A DNA stretch of 64,000 nucleotides from UKL13-3 sp040387195 (GTDB lineage Bacteria; Bacteroidota; Bacteroidia; UKL13-3). This document shows, piece after piece, positions 1 through 8,300 of this stretch; positions within the stretch are counted from its first letter, which is position 1; each line of letters starts with the position of its first letter. A program made the position numbers and the translations under genes. The stretch is taken from positions 124,001-188,000 of the forward strand of contig JAZKEF010000017.1 of assembly GCA_040387195.1 (NCBI GenBank). Direction: 5' to 3'. The notes below the pieces were generated by a model that was given only the letters and a program-made list of their open reading frames with translations, did not search any database and was not told the origin of the DNA.

Positions 1-644
1 AGCTGTTCAAACGACTGTTGAAATTTAGTGATTTGAATAAAGTGTTTTACCGAAATACCCACCTGTTGGGTAAACCTTCTTTCCAATGTGCGGATCGTCA
101 TGTGCAATTTTTCGCTCAGGTCACTTACCGTTATGAGTGCTTTGTGAGAAAGGATAAGATGGATGGCTTCTTTTACGGAGAGGTCAAAATCTTGTTTCCG
201 TTCGGTAAACGTTCTCCATAAAAGATCACTTATCACAGCTATTTGCTCATTAAGGTTTGGGGATTCAAGCAACGTTTGTTCAATAGCACACCATTCGGGA
301 ATTTGGTTGAGGTCATAACAGCCGTTGTTCAGTTCTTTGGCATCAACATGAAATAAACTATTAATGACGAAAGGGTAGAGCTGGAACACTACGATGGTAG
401 AGCTGCCTTGAATGTGCAATTGGATAGGGTGGATGGTTTGCCCGTATAAATAAATAACCGGCATCTTTTTATTTTGTGGCTGCACCCATTTTCCGTTAGG
501 TGTATTGTGAAAGGTGAGCCCCGGGAAGCCATCTGCAAAAAAAGGTAAAATGGTTTCTTTGGTGTTGTTGTGTTCCTCAAAAACCAGAATGTCTTTTACA
601 ATGAAAGAAATGGAAGGGTCGGGGAGAATGGTTTTGAAATGCAT
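1..644 (-). CDS. AraC-family transcriptional regulator (partial, runs off the left edge)
   Basis: Translating the minus strand from the ATG at 642-644 gives 214 open codons up to the window edge. Residues 1 to about 150 form a ligand-sensing-like domain (MHFKTILPDPSISF..., then VIYLYGQTIHPIQL). From about residue 165 an AraC helix-turn-helix is clear: LITVSDLSEKLHMTIRTLER followed by RFTQQVGISVKHF. The second HTH is cut by the window edge. The N-terminal half resembles the DUF6597-type domain common in Bacteroidota AraC regulators, which is an inference. Target genes are unknown. A cassette-like repeat lies just upstream of the start (751-835). Confidence 0.85.
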   Translation of the reverse strand, partial: MHFKTILPDPSISFIVKDILVFEEHNNTKETILPFFADGFPGLTFHNTPNGKWVQPQNKKMPVIYLYGQTIHPIQLHIQGSSTIVVFQLYPFVINSLFHVDAKELNNGCYDLNQIPEWCAIEQTLLESPNLNEQIAVISDLLWRTFTERKQDFDLSVKEAIHLILSHKALITVSDLSEKLHMTIRTLERRFTQQVGISVKHFIQITKFQQSFEQ

Positions 645-750
645 TGCAAGGGATCTGTTATGGTTTTGTGCCGTTGGTCACTTGTTTAAATTGGTTGTAT
701 TTGTGTACTGTTCAAATTTTATGAGGTCTGTCGTCTTGGCAACAAATGTT

Positions 751-835
751 ATAACAGCTTTGCGTGGTGGCGGATTACATGCACTAATGTTCACATATGC
801 ACTTCCAACGTCATAATGCAAAAGCCGCGTTAGTG
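751..835 (-). repeat. attC-like imperfect inverted repeat, site 1
   Basis: The left end (plus strand) reads ATAACAGCTTTGC and the right end GCAAAAGCCGCGTTAG, which are imperfectly complementary and finish in TAAC / GTTA. The stop codon of the neighbouring minus-strand gene (830-832) lies inside the right end. The layout (gene stop, then about 85 bp of folded sequence, then the next gene) matches three clearer sites in the window. Weakest arm match of the group apart from the site at 1303. Confidence 0.35.
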
Positions 836-1276
836 TTCTGCAAGATTCGAATGGGCAATTGCCCAGTTGCCATTTGTCTTTTTGAACATATAAGAAACTA
901 AAAGGCCTTCTATAGGATATTCAAGCTGCAGGCGCACTGAATTTGTCCCGCAAACCCAGTCTCCAACCACAAAGTAACTTTTAATTTGTCTTTGTTTGAT
1001 TTCATCTTCTGTCATAATTATTACTTGTCTTCCAAATTTAATCACACCATTCAACTTGTTATGGTTGGCGTTGCCAAAGAACTGAAATACAATCTGTCGC
1101 CTAGAAGTATCAGAGTCTATATGATAGTATTGTTGAAGTTGCTGAAGATTAATTGCCAACTGAAAAATCTCTTTAAAATCCATTGGCAATAATTTATCTG
1201 TTTGGTCGCTTGTCTGCCCAAAACTAATAGGTTGCATACAGAAGAATAAGAATATTGAAGTCAAAAGCTGTTTCAT
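830..1276 (-). CDS. Small secreted protein of unknown function
   Basis: The gene encodes 148 residues. The N-terminus MKQLLTSIFLFFCMQPISFG followed by Q is a typical Sec signal peptide with cleavage near residue 20. The rest (about residues 30-145) has alternating hydrophobic stretches such as QIVFQFFGNANHNKLNGVI and ends in NWAIAHSNLAEH, suggesting a small beta-rich or NTF2-like fold, but I do not recognise a family. It stands alone between two cassette-like repeats, with the same orientation as its neighbours, so it looks like one member of an accessory gene series. Confidence 0.6.
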   Translation of the reverse strand: MKQLLTSIFLFFCMQPISFGQTSDQTDKLLPMDFKEIFQLAINLQQLQQYYHIDSDTSRRQIVFQFFGNANHNKLNGVIKFGRQVIIMTEDEIKQRQIKSYFVVGDWVCGTNSVRLQLEYPIEGLLVSYMFKKTNGNWAIAHSNLAEH

Positions 1277-1302
1277 AAATTTGTATCGTCTTTAAGATGA
1301 AG

Positions 1303-1420
1303 CCTAATGTTACCGCGCCTGCCGCTGGTGGCTATTTCGAGGATTAAATGGTGAAGCTAAGATATGCAAAATACGTAAACGAAAAATTTCAACATGCCAT
1401 AGTAGCAATCACCGGTATTA
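1303..1420 (-). repeat. attC-like imperfect inverted repeat, site 2 (weak)
   Basis: The left end CCTAATGTTACCGCGCC and right end ACCGGTATTACTCC pair only in patches (TAAT, CCG, GCT, GGC in order). It occupies the same place as the better sites: between the stop of one small minus-strand gene and the start of the next. Included because of position; arm match is poor. Confidence 0.25.
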
Positions 1421-1972
1421 CTCCACGGTTTCATCCAAGTCAGATGCCTCAACAGCAGTTACTGTCGTCTTACGGCTCTTGTCTAAACGTATAGTATAAA
1501 TGTCTCCCACGTCAGAGTCTGTATGCCCGATAAATGTCTTAAACGATATCGAAGTGTCTTCCGGATTGTATTTTAAGTCGTAGGGAGGTGTTAAAAAACC
1601 ATTTAATCTTAAGTCGTCAGCCAGAGAGTCGATGTAATCTGATTTGTCAATAACTTGTGCACTCCAATTCGGAGTGAACATAACATGAAATTCAATGTCA
1701 TGATGTTTTCGAATCAGGAAAGAGTCATTTTCAAGTTCTACAGTGTCAATATAGCTTATGTTGTCTTTACAGAAAGAACCTATTCTACAGTTAATTTTTT
1801 CCGCGAAAGTGGTGTCATACCATATTTTAGCACTCCATGTCGGATCACATTTAATCTCTTCTGTTATAAATATTTTATGTTGTGCGACTTTGTCTTGTGA
1901 CGATTGATTACTACAAGAGCAAGTCACCAATAGAAAAATGGCAATGAGAATGGTTAGTTTAGTTGATTTCAT
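1418..1972 (-). CDS. Putative lipoprotein of unknown function
   Basis: The chosen start gives 184 residues beginning MKSTKLTILIAIFLLVTCSC, a lipoprotein signal peptide with a lipobox-like LVTC/SC and lipidation expected on a Cys at about 18-20. An upstream in-frame ATG at 2024-2026 would add 18 residues before the signal peptide, so it is rejected. The mature part is acidic and rich in Asp/Ser; I recognise no domain. The start codon directly abuts the end of the repeat at 1972-2101 (the GTTATG overlap), as is usual for genes in cassettes. Confidence 0.6.
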   Translation of the reverse strand: MKSTKLTILIAIFLLVTCSCSNQSSQDKVAQHKIFITEEIKCDPTWSAKIWYDTTFAEKINCRIGSFCKDNISYIDTVELENDSFLIRKHHDIEFHVMFTPNWSAQVIDKSDYIDSLADDLRLNGFLTPPYDLKYNPEDTSISFKTFIGHTDSDVGDIYTIRLDKSRKTTVTAVEASDLDETVE

Positions 1973-2101
1973 AACGTTCCCACGCCTTGCGCTGTTGCCG
2001 TTTGCGTAGGATAATTTGTCAACCAAGATAAAGTTTTATACGAACAAATAAACTTCAATTAAGTACTTTAACGGCAATGGCGCGAGATATGTTCAGCATT
2101 A
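1972..2101 (-). repeat. attC-like imperfect inverted repeat, site 3
   Basis: The left arm includes TTGCGCTGTTGCCGT and the right arm ACGGCAATGGCGCGA, complementary at about 11 of 15 positions, separated by about 70 bp. The outer ends are TAACGTTCCCACGC and GTTCAGCATTAA. The left end shares AACGTTCCCACGC with the site at 5077, although the inner arms differ in sequence, which is the behaviour of attC sites (structure kept, sequence not). Confidence 0.45.
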
Positions 2102-2107
2102 ACTCTG

Positions 2108-2404
2108 TCAATGATGTGCTTTGTCATGGCAAGATTTGCAGACTGAAACAAGCCATTCAATTGGTTCTTTTCCTATATTGTATTTAGCGTATCTCTTGTG
2201 ATGTACTTGTGTCGCCTTGTCGCCACAAAATACGCAGCGCCAATTATCTCTCTTCAAGACAACAAAACGTTTTCTTCTCCAAGCATCTGATTTGAGATAG
2301 TCATTACGGTAATAGTCTCGTCTTTGTTTGCGTTTATATTCAAAGGCAAAATGTTTTAAAACAAATATTATTATTCCAGAAAGTCCTATAAGTAATAGCT
2401 CCAT
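2108..2404 (-). CDS. Membrane-anchored HNH endonuclease-like protein
   Basis: The gene encodes 98 residues. Residues 1-20 form one hydrophobic helix (MELLLIGLSGIIIFVLKHF). Residues 45-98 contain a complete small HNH motif: zinc ligands CVFCG and CKSC, the HH of QVHHKRY, and the final His of CHDKAHH. HNH domains of this size cut DNA in mobile-element or defence settings. A membrane anchor is unusual and could instead be a wrongly long start, but no better ATG follows. It lies between two cassette-like elements, so an accessory or defence role is plausible but not shown. Confidence 0.7.
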   Translation of the reverse strand: MELLLIGLSGIIIFVLKHFAFEYKRKQRRDYYRNDYLKSDAWRRKRFVVLKRDNWRCVFCGDKATQVHHKRYAKYNIGKEPIEWLVSVCKSCHDKAHH

Positions 2405-2502
2405 ATTGTCGATATTTTCTCAACTCCCAATGAAATTTAAGATTTCCTGATTGGTGTCGTGTTAAATTTCCCACTTGTGAATAGTCTCCCTATGCCGACA
2501 CA

Positions 2503-2546
2503 TAACTTACTTATATACGGCCTAAATCAAAGATAACCGAATTCAT
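2503..2546. repeat. Boundary motif, copy 1
   Basis: TAACTTACTTATATA followed by the block TAAATCAAAGATAACCGAAT (to 2542) recurs at 13182-13309, where the two halves are split by a large hairpin. Each copy sits upstream, in the minus-strand sense, of a run of cassette-like genes. Confidence 0.6.
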
Positions 2547-2549
2547 ACC

Positions 2550-3935
2550 TTATATCTTTTCATTCCCGAGCTTCTCAATTGTTTTCTTTGCCTGCGCCAG
2601 CCTGATCGCTTTGTTTTTCTCCACCAGCTTGGTTGTTGCCCATTTTTCGAGCCTGTGGTGCAGGGGAACAAGCAAAGCGGCAATCGCAACCAGCGCCAGC
2701 AGCATCAACGGAGGTGAATGATGGGTGATGCTTTCCAAAAAAGGATGCAGGAGCAGGTTCATGAACTCGAATACGATGAGCAGGGCCATCACACCAAAAA
2801 TTTCGATCATTTTTACATTGGTAATGATACTCCTGCTGAGCAACAAAAACAGGATGCAAAAGCTAATGATGCAAAGGCCGAGAAGTACATATTGGATGTT
2901 TTGTTGTCGTTCTTCCTCAGCTTTCTGTTTCTGAAATTCGGCTTCCTGCCGGTTCAACTGCTCTTTGAAACTGATGGCCTGCATGGAACCGGCTTTTTCC
3001 ATACTATACAGCGAGTCGCGTATGGATGTGGCCAGCCTGAAATATTTGTTTGCGCTATCCTTTGCCTTTGTTTCATCAAAACAGGTGTACAGGTGCTTGT
3101 ATGACAGGAGCAGTTGCTGCCGGTTGTATGTGATCGTAGCCAGGTGCGAAGCAAGCCTTGCATAATGTAAAACGCTATCAAACTGCCTGGTGCCAAGATA
3201 TGCTTCAGCCGTTACATTATAGATCAGGCTCAATTCATCGTTGTCAATATCAGATGACCGCGCATAGGTGAGTGAGTTGACAAGGAAGGGTAGGGCAACT
3301 GCATGATCACCCCTTGCAATATAATTTTGCGCGATGATGCTCAGCGCAACAGAAATACCGCGGGTGTCTCTGTACCCGGTGAAAATGTTCAATGCCTGCT
3401 GAGCGTAAACTAGCCCTGAATCCGTCATTCCGGCTTCGGCATAGGTTGTTGCCAGGTTAGTGTGGGCATACCCCAACTGGTGTGGGTTGACGATGAATGG
3501 AATCGACTTTTTGTTATAGGCCGCTGCCTCCGCATGGTTTTTGGCATTGCTATAGGCGGTGATGATGGTAATGTATGACTGCAGGATACCAATTGAATCC
3601 TGCTGTGCAGTAAACTTCTCGAGGATAGGAAATGCCATCTGAAGGGAGGTGACGTAGCTTCCTGTATTGGCCATTTGTTGCGCAATGAGCAATTGTACAT
3701 GATCGGTTCCTTTTTCATCCTGTTGCTTCCGGAAGTACACCAGCAGGTCGAGGGCCTTCGCGTTAAATGAGCTGTCGCTGTAATCTTGTGAAAACAAATA
3801 CTTAATCAGGCACCGTACTTTATCATAGGGTATTTTGGGAGCATTGTACTTTGCCAGGACACTGTCGGGCACAATGTATGCCTTCGAGGTGCAGCTAATG
3901 GCAACTAACAGGAAGAGGAGGAGTAGTCGTTTCAT
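2550..3935 (-). CDS. TPR-repeat membrane protein
   Basis: The gene encodes 461 residues with a signal peptide (MKRLLLLFLLVAISCTSKA). Residues 60-310 are tetratricopeptide-like helical repeats (for example LGYAHTNLATTYAEAGMTDS and IYNVTAEAYLGTRQFDSVLH). A charged coiled-coil stretch follows at about 315-345, then three or four membrane helices at about 346-430 and a Lys-rich tail. The plan resembles the sensor half of Bacteroidota TPR-type histidine kinases or LuxR sensors, but no kinase or DNA-binding domain is present, so output is unclear. Its first 14 codons and upstream region are duplicated 1 kb away (4944-5071). Confidence 0.75.
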   Translation of the reverse strand: MKRLLLLFLLVAISCTSKAYIVPDSVLAKYNAPKIPYDKVRCLIKYLFSQDYSDSSFNAKALDLLVYFRKQQDEKGTDHVQLLIAQQMANTGSYVTSLQMAFPILEKFTAQQDSIGILQSYITIITAYSNAKNHAEAAAYNKKSIPFIVNPHQLGYAHTNLATTYAEAGMTDSGLVYAQQALNIFTGYRDTRGISVALSIIAQNYIARGDHAVALPFLVNSLTYARSSDIDNDELSLIYNVTAEAYLGTRQFDSVLHYARLASHLATITYNRQQLLLSYKHLYTCFDETKAKDSANKYFRLATSIRDSLYSMEKAGSMQAISFKEQLNRQEAEFQKQKAEEERQQNIQYVLLGLCIISFCILFLLLSRSIITNVKMIEIFGVMALLIVFEFMNLLLHPFLESITHHSPPLMLLALVAIAALLVPLHHRLEKWATTKLVEKNKAIRLAQAKKTIEKLGNEKI

Positions 3936-4022
3936 GTTTACATAGGTGAATCATAGCAACAATCCGGTTGCATAATCAATGATACTACATCTGCGAGTTA
4001 ATTCCGAATATTGGGGTTGAAT
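3895..4022. repeat. 128-bp direct repeat, copy A (5' end of the TPR gene)
   Basis: This block holds the first 13-14 codons and upstream region of the TPR gene. It matches 4944-5071 over 128 bp with only about four or five mismatches and no gap. The two copies bracket the Abi gene and its small RNA. Confidence 0.85.
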
Positions 4023-4122
4023 TCAGAAACAGCTGACCACTTGGGCAGGCGCGTATTAGTTGCTTTAGTTTATAATCTTGCTTATGATCTACTAAATTCA
4101 ATATGAATTCAGAAGACTATGA

Positions 4123-4791
4123 TTAGATCTTTAAAGCATCAGCAATTTTAGCATCAACTTCATCAAATGTTATTACATAAGCTCTCAAATCTGAATCCAT
4201 CCAGTTAAGTATATTATAAATTTCCGTTTTTACATTTTGGGCATGAGCAAAGTCAATTGTTATATTATTAAAGCATATGGCTTCATTGTGATAAATCCTG
4301 TTTCGAAATTCTCTAATGTCTTTAAGTGATTTTGCAATATCTACCCTATCAATTATGCCTGGCTTAAGAGGAAAACAGCTCATCACGCGACCATTGATAA
4401 GCCTGTAGTGGCGAGGTTCGAAAAGACTAGTCCAAAAGCCGAATGTTTGCTCCGAAATAATTTTCCCCGGGGTAATTGTGCCTCTTATATTTGCTTCCGC
4501 TTTTAGAACCTGCTTTCTTAGTGTAAAGTTTGGGCCAAGAGAACGGTCGGCCATAAAGCCAGTCTTTTGGTTAATAATCCAAGCGGCATCACTATAGTGA
4601 GTCGACATTTTTTCATTGATGGAATTTCTGAGAAATGTTTCCAACAGATTTAGTATCGGATAAAAAGCTTGAGAAACCAATACATTTGCACCGTAAAGGC
4701 GTTTGGCTTTGTCTTGAGAGTTGGCACAGCTGACTAAATAACGGTCTAATCTGGGGGGTGAAACAAACTGCTCTAATCTTGAATATTCCAT
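4123..4791 (-). CDS. Abi (Abi_2/AbiD-AbiF type) HEPN protein
   Basis: From the ATG at 4789-4791 the protein has 222 residues. The N-terminal pattern SRLEQFVSPPRLDRYL, then the helix NLLETFLRNSIN (Arg55), and the late motif REFRNRIYHNEAI (R163 to H168, an R-x4-H HEPN signature) fit the Abi_2 family, whose members abort phage infection and probably act as RNases. An in-frame ATG at 4884 is rejected because it lies inside the oppositely transcribed structured RNA and adds a sequence unlike the family. The gene is AT-rich and forms a roughly 0.9-kb module with the RNA between two 128-bp direct repeats. No separate protein antitoxin is adjacent. Confidence 0.8.
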   Translation of the reverse strand: MEYSRLEQFVSPPRLDRYLVSCANSQDKAKRLYGANVLVSQAFYPILNLLETFLRNSINEKMSTHYSDAAWIINQKTGFMADRSLGPNFTLRKQVLKAEANIRGTITPGKIISEQTFGFWTSLFEPRHYRLINGRVMSCFPLKPGIIDRVDIAKSLKDIREFRNRIYHNEAICFNNITIDFAHAQNVKTEIYNILNWMDSDLRAYVITFDEVDAKIADALKI

Positions 4792-4807
4792 TTTTTCTAG
4801 GTTACTG

Positions 4808-4837
4808 TTGAAATATAATTTATTTTCAGTACATTTG
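4808..4837 (+). promoter_or_regulatory. Promoter of the small RNA divergent from abi
   Basis: TTG at 4808-4810, a 19-bp spacer, and TACATTTG at 4830-4837 match the Bacteroidota consensus TTG-N19-TAnnTTTG exactly. Transcription should begin near 4843 and head away from the Abi gene. Confidence 0.7.
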
Positions 4838-4843
4838 TTGCGT

Positions 4844-4925
4844 AATGATTGGTCAAGCCTCCTCCCGAAAGGGAACGTAACCAACCAGAAGATATAAAGC
4901 CTCTAAGTAATTAGAGGCTTTTTTT
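4844..4925 (+). ncRNA. Small structured RNA next to the Abi gene (abiF-RNA-like candidate)
   Basis: About 82 nt between a consensus promoter and an intrinsic terminator, divergent from the Abi gene. Visible structure: an outer stem GATTGGT (4847-4853) with ACCAACC (4880-4886), an inner hairpin TCCC-GAAA-GGGA (4863-4874) closed by a GNRA tetraloop, then the terminator stem. AAGCCTC at 4855-4861 could also pair with GAGGCTT at 4914-4920, giving a pseudoknot or switch. The GNRA loop fixes the orientation as plus. A conserved abiF RNA motif has been described near Abi_2-family genes, so a neutralising RNA partner is a reasonable inference. Confidence 0.6.
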
Positions 4926-4984
4926 ATGTACTTGCCTTTGATTCTAATGGCAACCAACAGGAGCAGGAGGAGTAGTCGTTTCAT
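4853..4984 (-). pseudogene. 5' fragment of the TPR gene within repeat copy B
   Basis: The ATG at 4982-4984 begins MKRLLLLLLLVAI, matching the TPR gene's signal peptide, then the frame runs into unrelated sequence antisense to the small RNA and stops at 4853 after 43 codons. It is a duplicated gene start with no body, not a functional gene. Confidence 0.6.
4897..4925 (+). terminator. Intrinsic terminator of the small RNA
   Basis: A perfect 10-bp stem AAGCCTCTAA / TTAGAGGCTT with loop GTAA is followed by seven T on the plus strand (4919-4925). Confidence 0.8.
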
Positions 4985-5071
4985 GTTTACATAGGTGAAT
5001 CATAGCAACAATCCGGTTGCATAATCAATGATACTACATCTGCGAGTTAATTCCGAATATTGGGTTTGAAT
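4944..5071. repeat. 128-bp direct repeat, copy B
   Basis: Second copy of 3895-4022. It ends at 5071, only a few bases before the attC-like site beginning at 5077. Confidence 0.85.
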
Positions 5072-5076
5072 GACCT

Positions 5077-5208
5077 TAACGTTCCCACGCTTGGCGTTCG
5101 TGCGGGATTTCGGAGCACAAAACTGTCAACCCAGCACTAAAGCCCAATTGGAAGACTGAACCTGAATTTACCACCTTCACCCCACATGACGCCAAACGTG
5201 TGTTAGCA
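5077..5208 (-). repeat. attC-like imperfect inverted repeat, site 4
   Basis: Arms GTTCCCACGCTTGGCGT (5081-5097) and ACGCCAAACGTGTGTT (5189-5204) are complementary at most positions, are about 90 bp apart and have outer ends TTAAC and GTTAG. The site follows the last gene of the ABC-three-component-like operon in the direction of transcription. The remaining spacer, to 5347, shows no gene; short open frames there are not protein-like. Confidence 0.55.
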
Positions 5209-5347
5209 CTTCGCCCTACTTTTCTGTTGTGGTTGTTCGTTGTCATTTCGTGTTTGTCTTTGCGGGTTGGCTGGGTGGCTCTTTTGCTGTTTCGTGCTTG
5301 GCTTTGTGTCACTGGAAAAACTGCAAATGTGCCACCAAGTGCTTAGG

Positions 5348-8300
5348 TTAATTATTACTTGTTTTTACTTTCCCAAAAGTCTCTAGTTCCATAAATTTAG
5401 AATTAAATAAACTTGTTGGCATTTTCTTTTTCAATAGATTATGAAAATTTTCATCATGTGTTGAAAGTATGATTTGCTTTTTGTGATTAACAACGATACT
5501 TCTTAATAAATCAATTGTCGAAAGAATGTTTATGCTGTCCATTGATTGAATTGGGTCATCGATGAATATACATTCAAGTGGATTTCCTTTGTCGTCTTTT
5601 GCGTTTAGTGCCTTTGCCAGAAAGATGCTTAAACTCAATATATTTAACTGTGCTGTACTAAAATACAGATTAGGAATTATTAATTCGTCTTGCTTTGCTT
5701 GATAAACACAGACATTAAGTTTGGGCTTTATGTCTGAGAAATCACATTTAAAGGTTACAGTTTTGTAATCAGGGTGGGGGTCTATTTTCCTGTATAATTC
5801 ATTTATCAATTTTTCATAAAAGAAAGAATCTATTTGTTGAGCTAAATAATCAGCTACACTTTTTAATTCATTATCTAATTCCTTAGCAATTTTATCTTTA
5901 AGAAAATCAATTCTCACTTTAGTGTATTTCTCTATAATTTTTGCCTTCTCATACTTCAAATAAGGTGTGACATTTTCCTTAAGTTTTGCTAAAAGATTAT
6001 AGTCCTTTATCCTAAACTCAAACTTATTGACTTCTTCATTACTCTTCTTTTTTCTATCCTCTATAAACTTCGTAAACCGTTCAAGACTGTATTCTATTAA
6101 TTCAATTCCAAGTTTCGATTTAACTTCTTGCTCAAAACCAGTTATTACCTTGATGTATATTTCTTTCGTTTTTTTGATTAGTTCATTTTGCTTTTGAACA
6201 TCTTCACTTTTAAAGGAGTTTAGAGTAGTGTTAAGGTCTTCAATTTCTTTTTTCAAATTTATCTCTTTGTCAGCATTAGATTTTACACTACTTGAGGTCT
6301 TTGTTAATTCATCGATCAATACGTTTTCGTTGATTTCTATTTCAGGATAATTTACTTTAAAGAACTCAATAACCCTTTGATATAACGCATCTTTATAAAG
6401 CCTATCAAGTTCAGCTAATAACTTGGAGGACTTCTCTTTTGCATTTTCTGATTTCAATGATTCTGATACAACTGCACTTTTAAGTTCTTCATTCTTTTTG
6501 ATGAATGATTCAAATTCTGATTTTAAATTGCTTAAAGAGCTTTGTGCTTCTTTTTCAAATGCTTCAACTGTTTTTCCGTTTAGTTTTAAAACAGTTTCAT
6601 TAAGAGTTTTGGTATTTAATTCTATCTCCTTTGTGAGTCCCAATTTTGAATCATAATGTTTTTTTAAATCATCTAAAGTTGTTGAACGTTTTTTTTCTAT
6701 TTCTTCCAATTTCTTGATTATTTCAGCTATTATTTTTTCTCTTTTTAATTTTATTGATTCATTTAGTTCATTAATGCTTTTATTTTTATCGTCTCTTTCT
6801 TTCAGTAAACTTGAAAGAACATTTGATAATAGTTTGTTGTCGGATATTTTTGAAGCCAAAAAACTAAACGATTCATATTGCTGTTCACATAAAGGACAAG
6901 CGTTTGTTTGACTTTTATTGACAATTTCTGAGCCTTTTGAAATAAATTGTTCGACTTCTTTTTGAAAGTTTTCACTTGCCTCTATTTTAGAATTGATTTC
7001 ATTAAGGACTTTCTTTTCGGTTATTAATGAATCCTCAAATTGTGTAAGTTCGTCAATGATTTTATCATTATTTGAATATGCTTCATCGGAAACAGAAGGA
7101 TAAACACCCTTGTTGATTTCTTGAATCGAAGTTTTGAGATTATTTATTGGCACTTCAAATAAACTTTTTTCCTTTTCTAAGCTTGTAATCTTCGCTTCTA
7201 CCTCAACAAGTTTTGCATTTGATTCTTGTAGCTTTACATTAATGTTCTCAAGGCTTTCCTTAAGTTTCGGTGTTTCAGAAATTATTCTTTCTAAATCAGA
7301 AATTTGTTTCTGTATTGAGCTTTGTTTAGTGGTGTTTTCGCTTTCATTTTGTTTTAAAGCATTCAAACTTTTTGTTATTGCTAATAGTTGTTTTTTCAGC
7401 TCTTCGTTTTCTAACCTTTTTGCCGAAATTTCTTTGACTATTTTTTCATATTCTTTAAAGTCATTTTTTAAAGATTCATAGCTTTGTTTTTTTGTACTTA
7501 GTTCTTCATTTAGCTTTCCAAGCGAATCAATCTCATTTGTACACTTTTGTTTTTTATCAAATTTCTCAAGAATGGAGTTGTTTTCTTTGAGTTGTTTTTC
7601 AAGGTTTTCTATTTGACTTTTTGATTCAAAATATTTAGTCATTCCTTCAATTTCTTCATTACCTGCGAAGAAAATATCTAAATACTTAATGTGCTCATTA
7701 GCTTTTTTAATTTCAAAATCTAAATCACTCGTCCTTTCAGATATAGTATTTGAGAGGTTAAGAGCATCTGTTTCCGAATAAGATTCATCAATCTCTTTTA
7801 GATGCTCTCCTGCCTTGTTTAGTGAAATGATTTTTTCATTAACTTTTTTAAGAATATCCTTATCGCCTTCAAATTTCAATTCTAATTGAATGCCGCTTAA
7901 CTCCTTTTTAAGGGTCTCAATCTTCTTGTGGTTGAATGCTATTAGGCTAGTTAGTTTTTTATAATATTCATCTATTTTTTTATCGCCAAAGTATTCGATG
8001 AATGTCTCATATCTTCCTTCTGGTTTATCTTCCTTCAAAAAAGCATCAATCCATTCTTGTGATAGGATAACTGTTTTGAATTCTTTGTTAATCGTTTCAT
8101 TAGGATCGAATTTATAATCATATCCTGCTTTTGTTTTTGGTTTTTCGATTTTGGTTTCAATTGGAATTTCCTCACCAACTTTATATAGTTTGATGTACGA
8201 TGTAAGGTCCTCAGCAGAGTAATTATTTCGCAGAAAATATTGTTTGTTATTCGATCTGATATTTCTCTCTGATTTAACCGAATTAAAAGTATCCTTTCCA

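Noticed and set aside
2718..3104. 128-residue plus-strand open frame
   Set aside because: Antisense to the TPR gene, which has a clear signal peptide, repeats and membrane helices.
5076..5312. 78-residue minus-strand open frame
   Set aside because: Lies across the attC-like inverted repeat, with no protein-like features.
6423..7481. Plus-strand open frames within the large ATPase gene
   Set aside because: Antisense shadows of the AT-rich coiled-coil coding sequence (Phe/Ser-rich).
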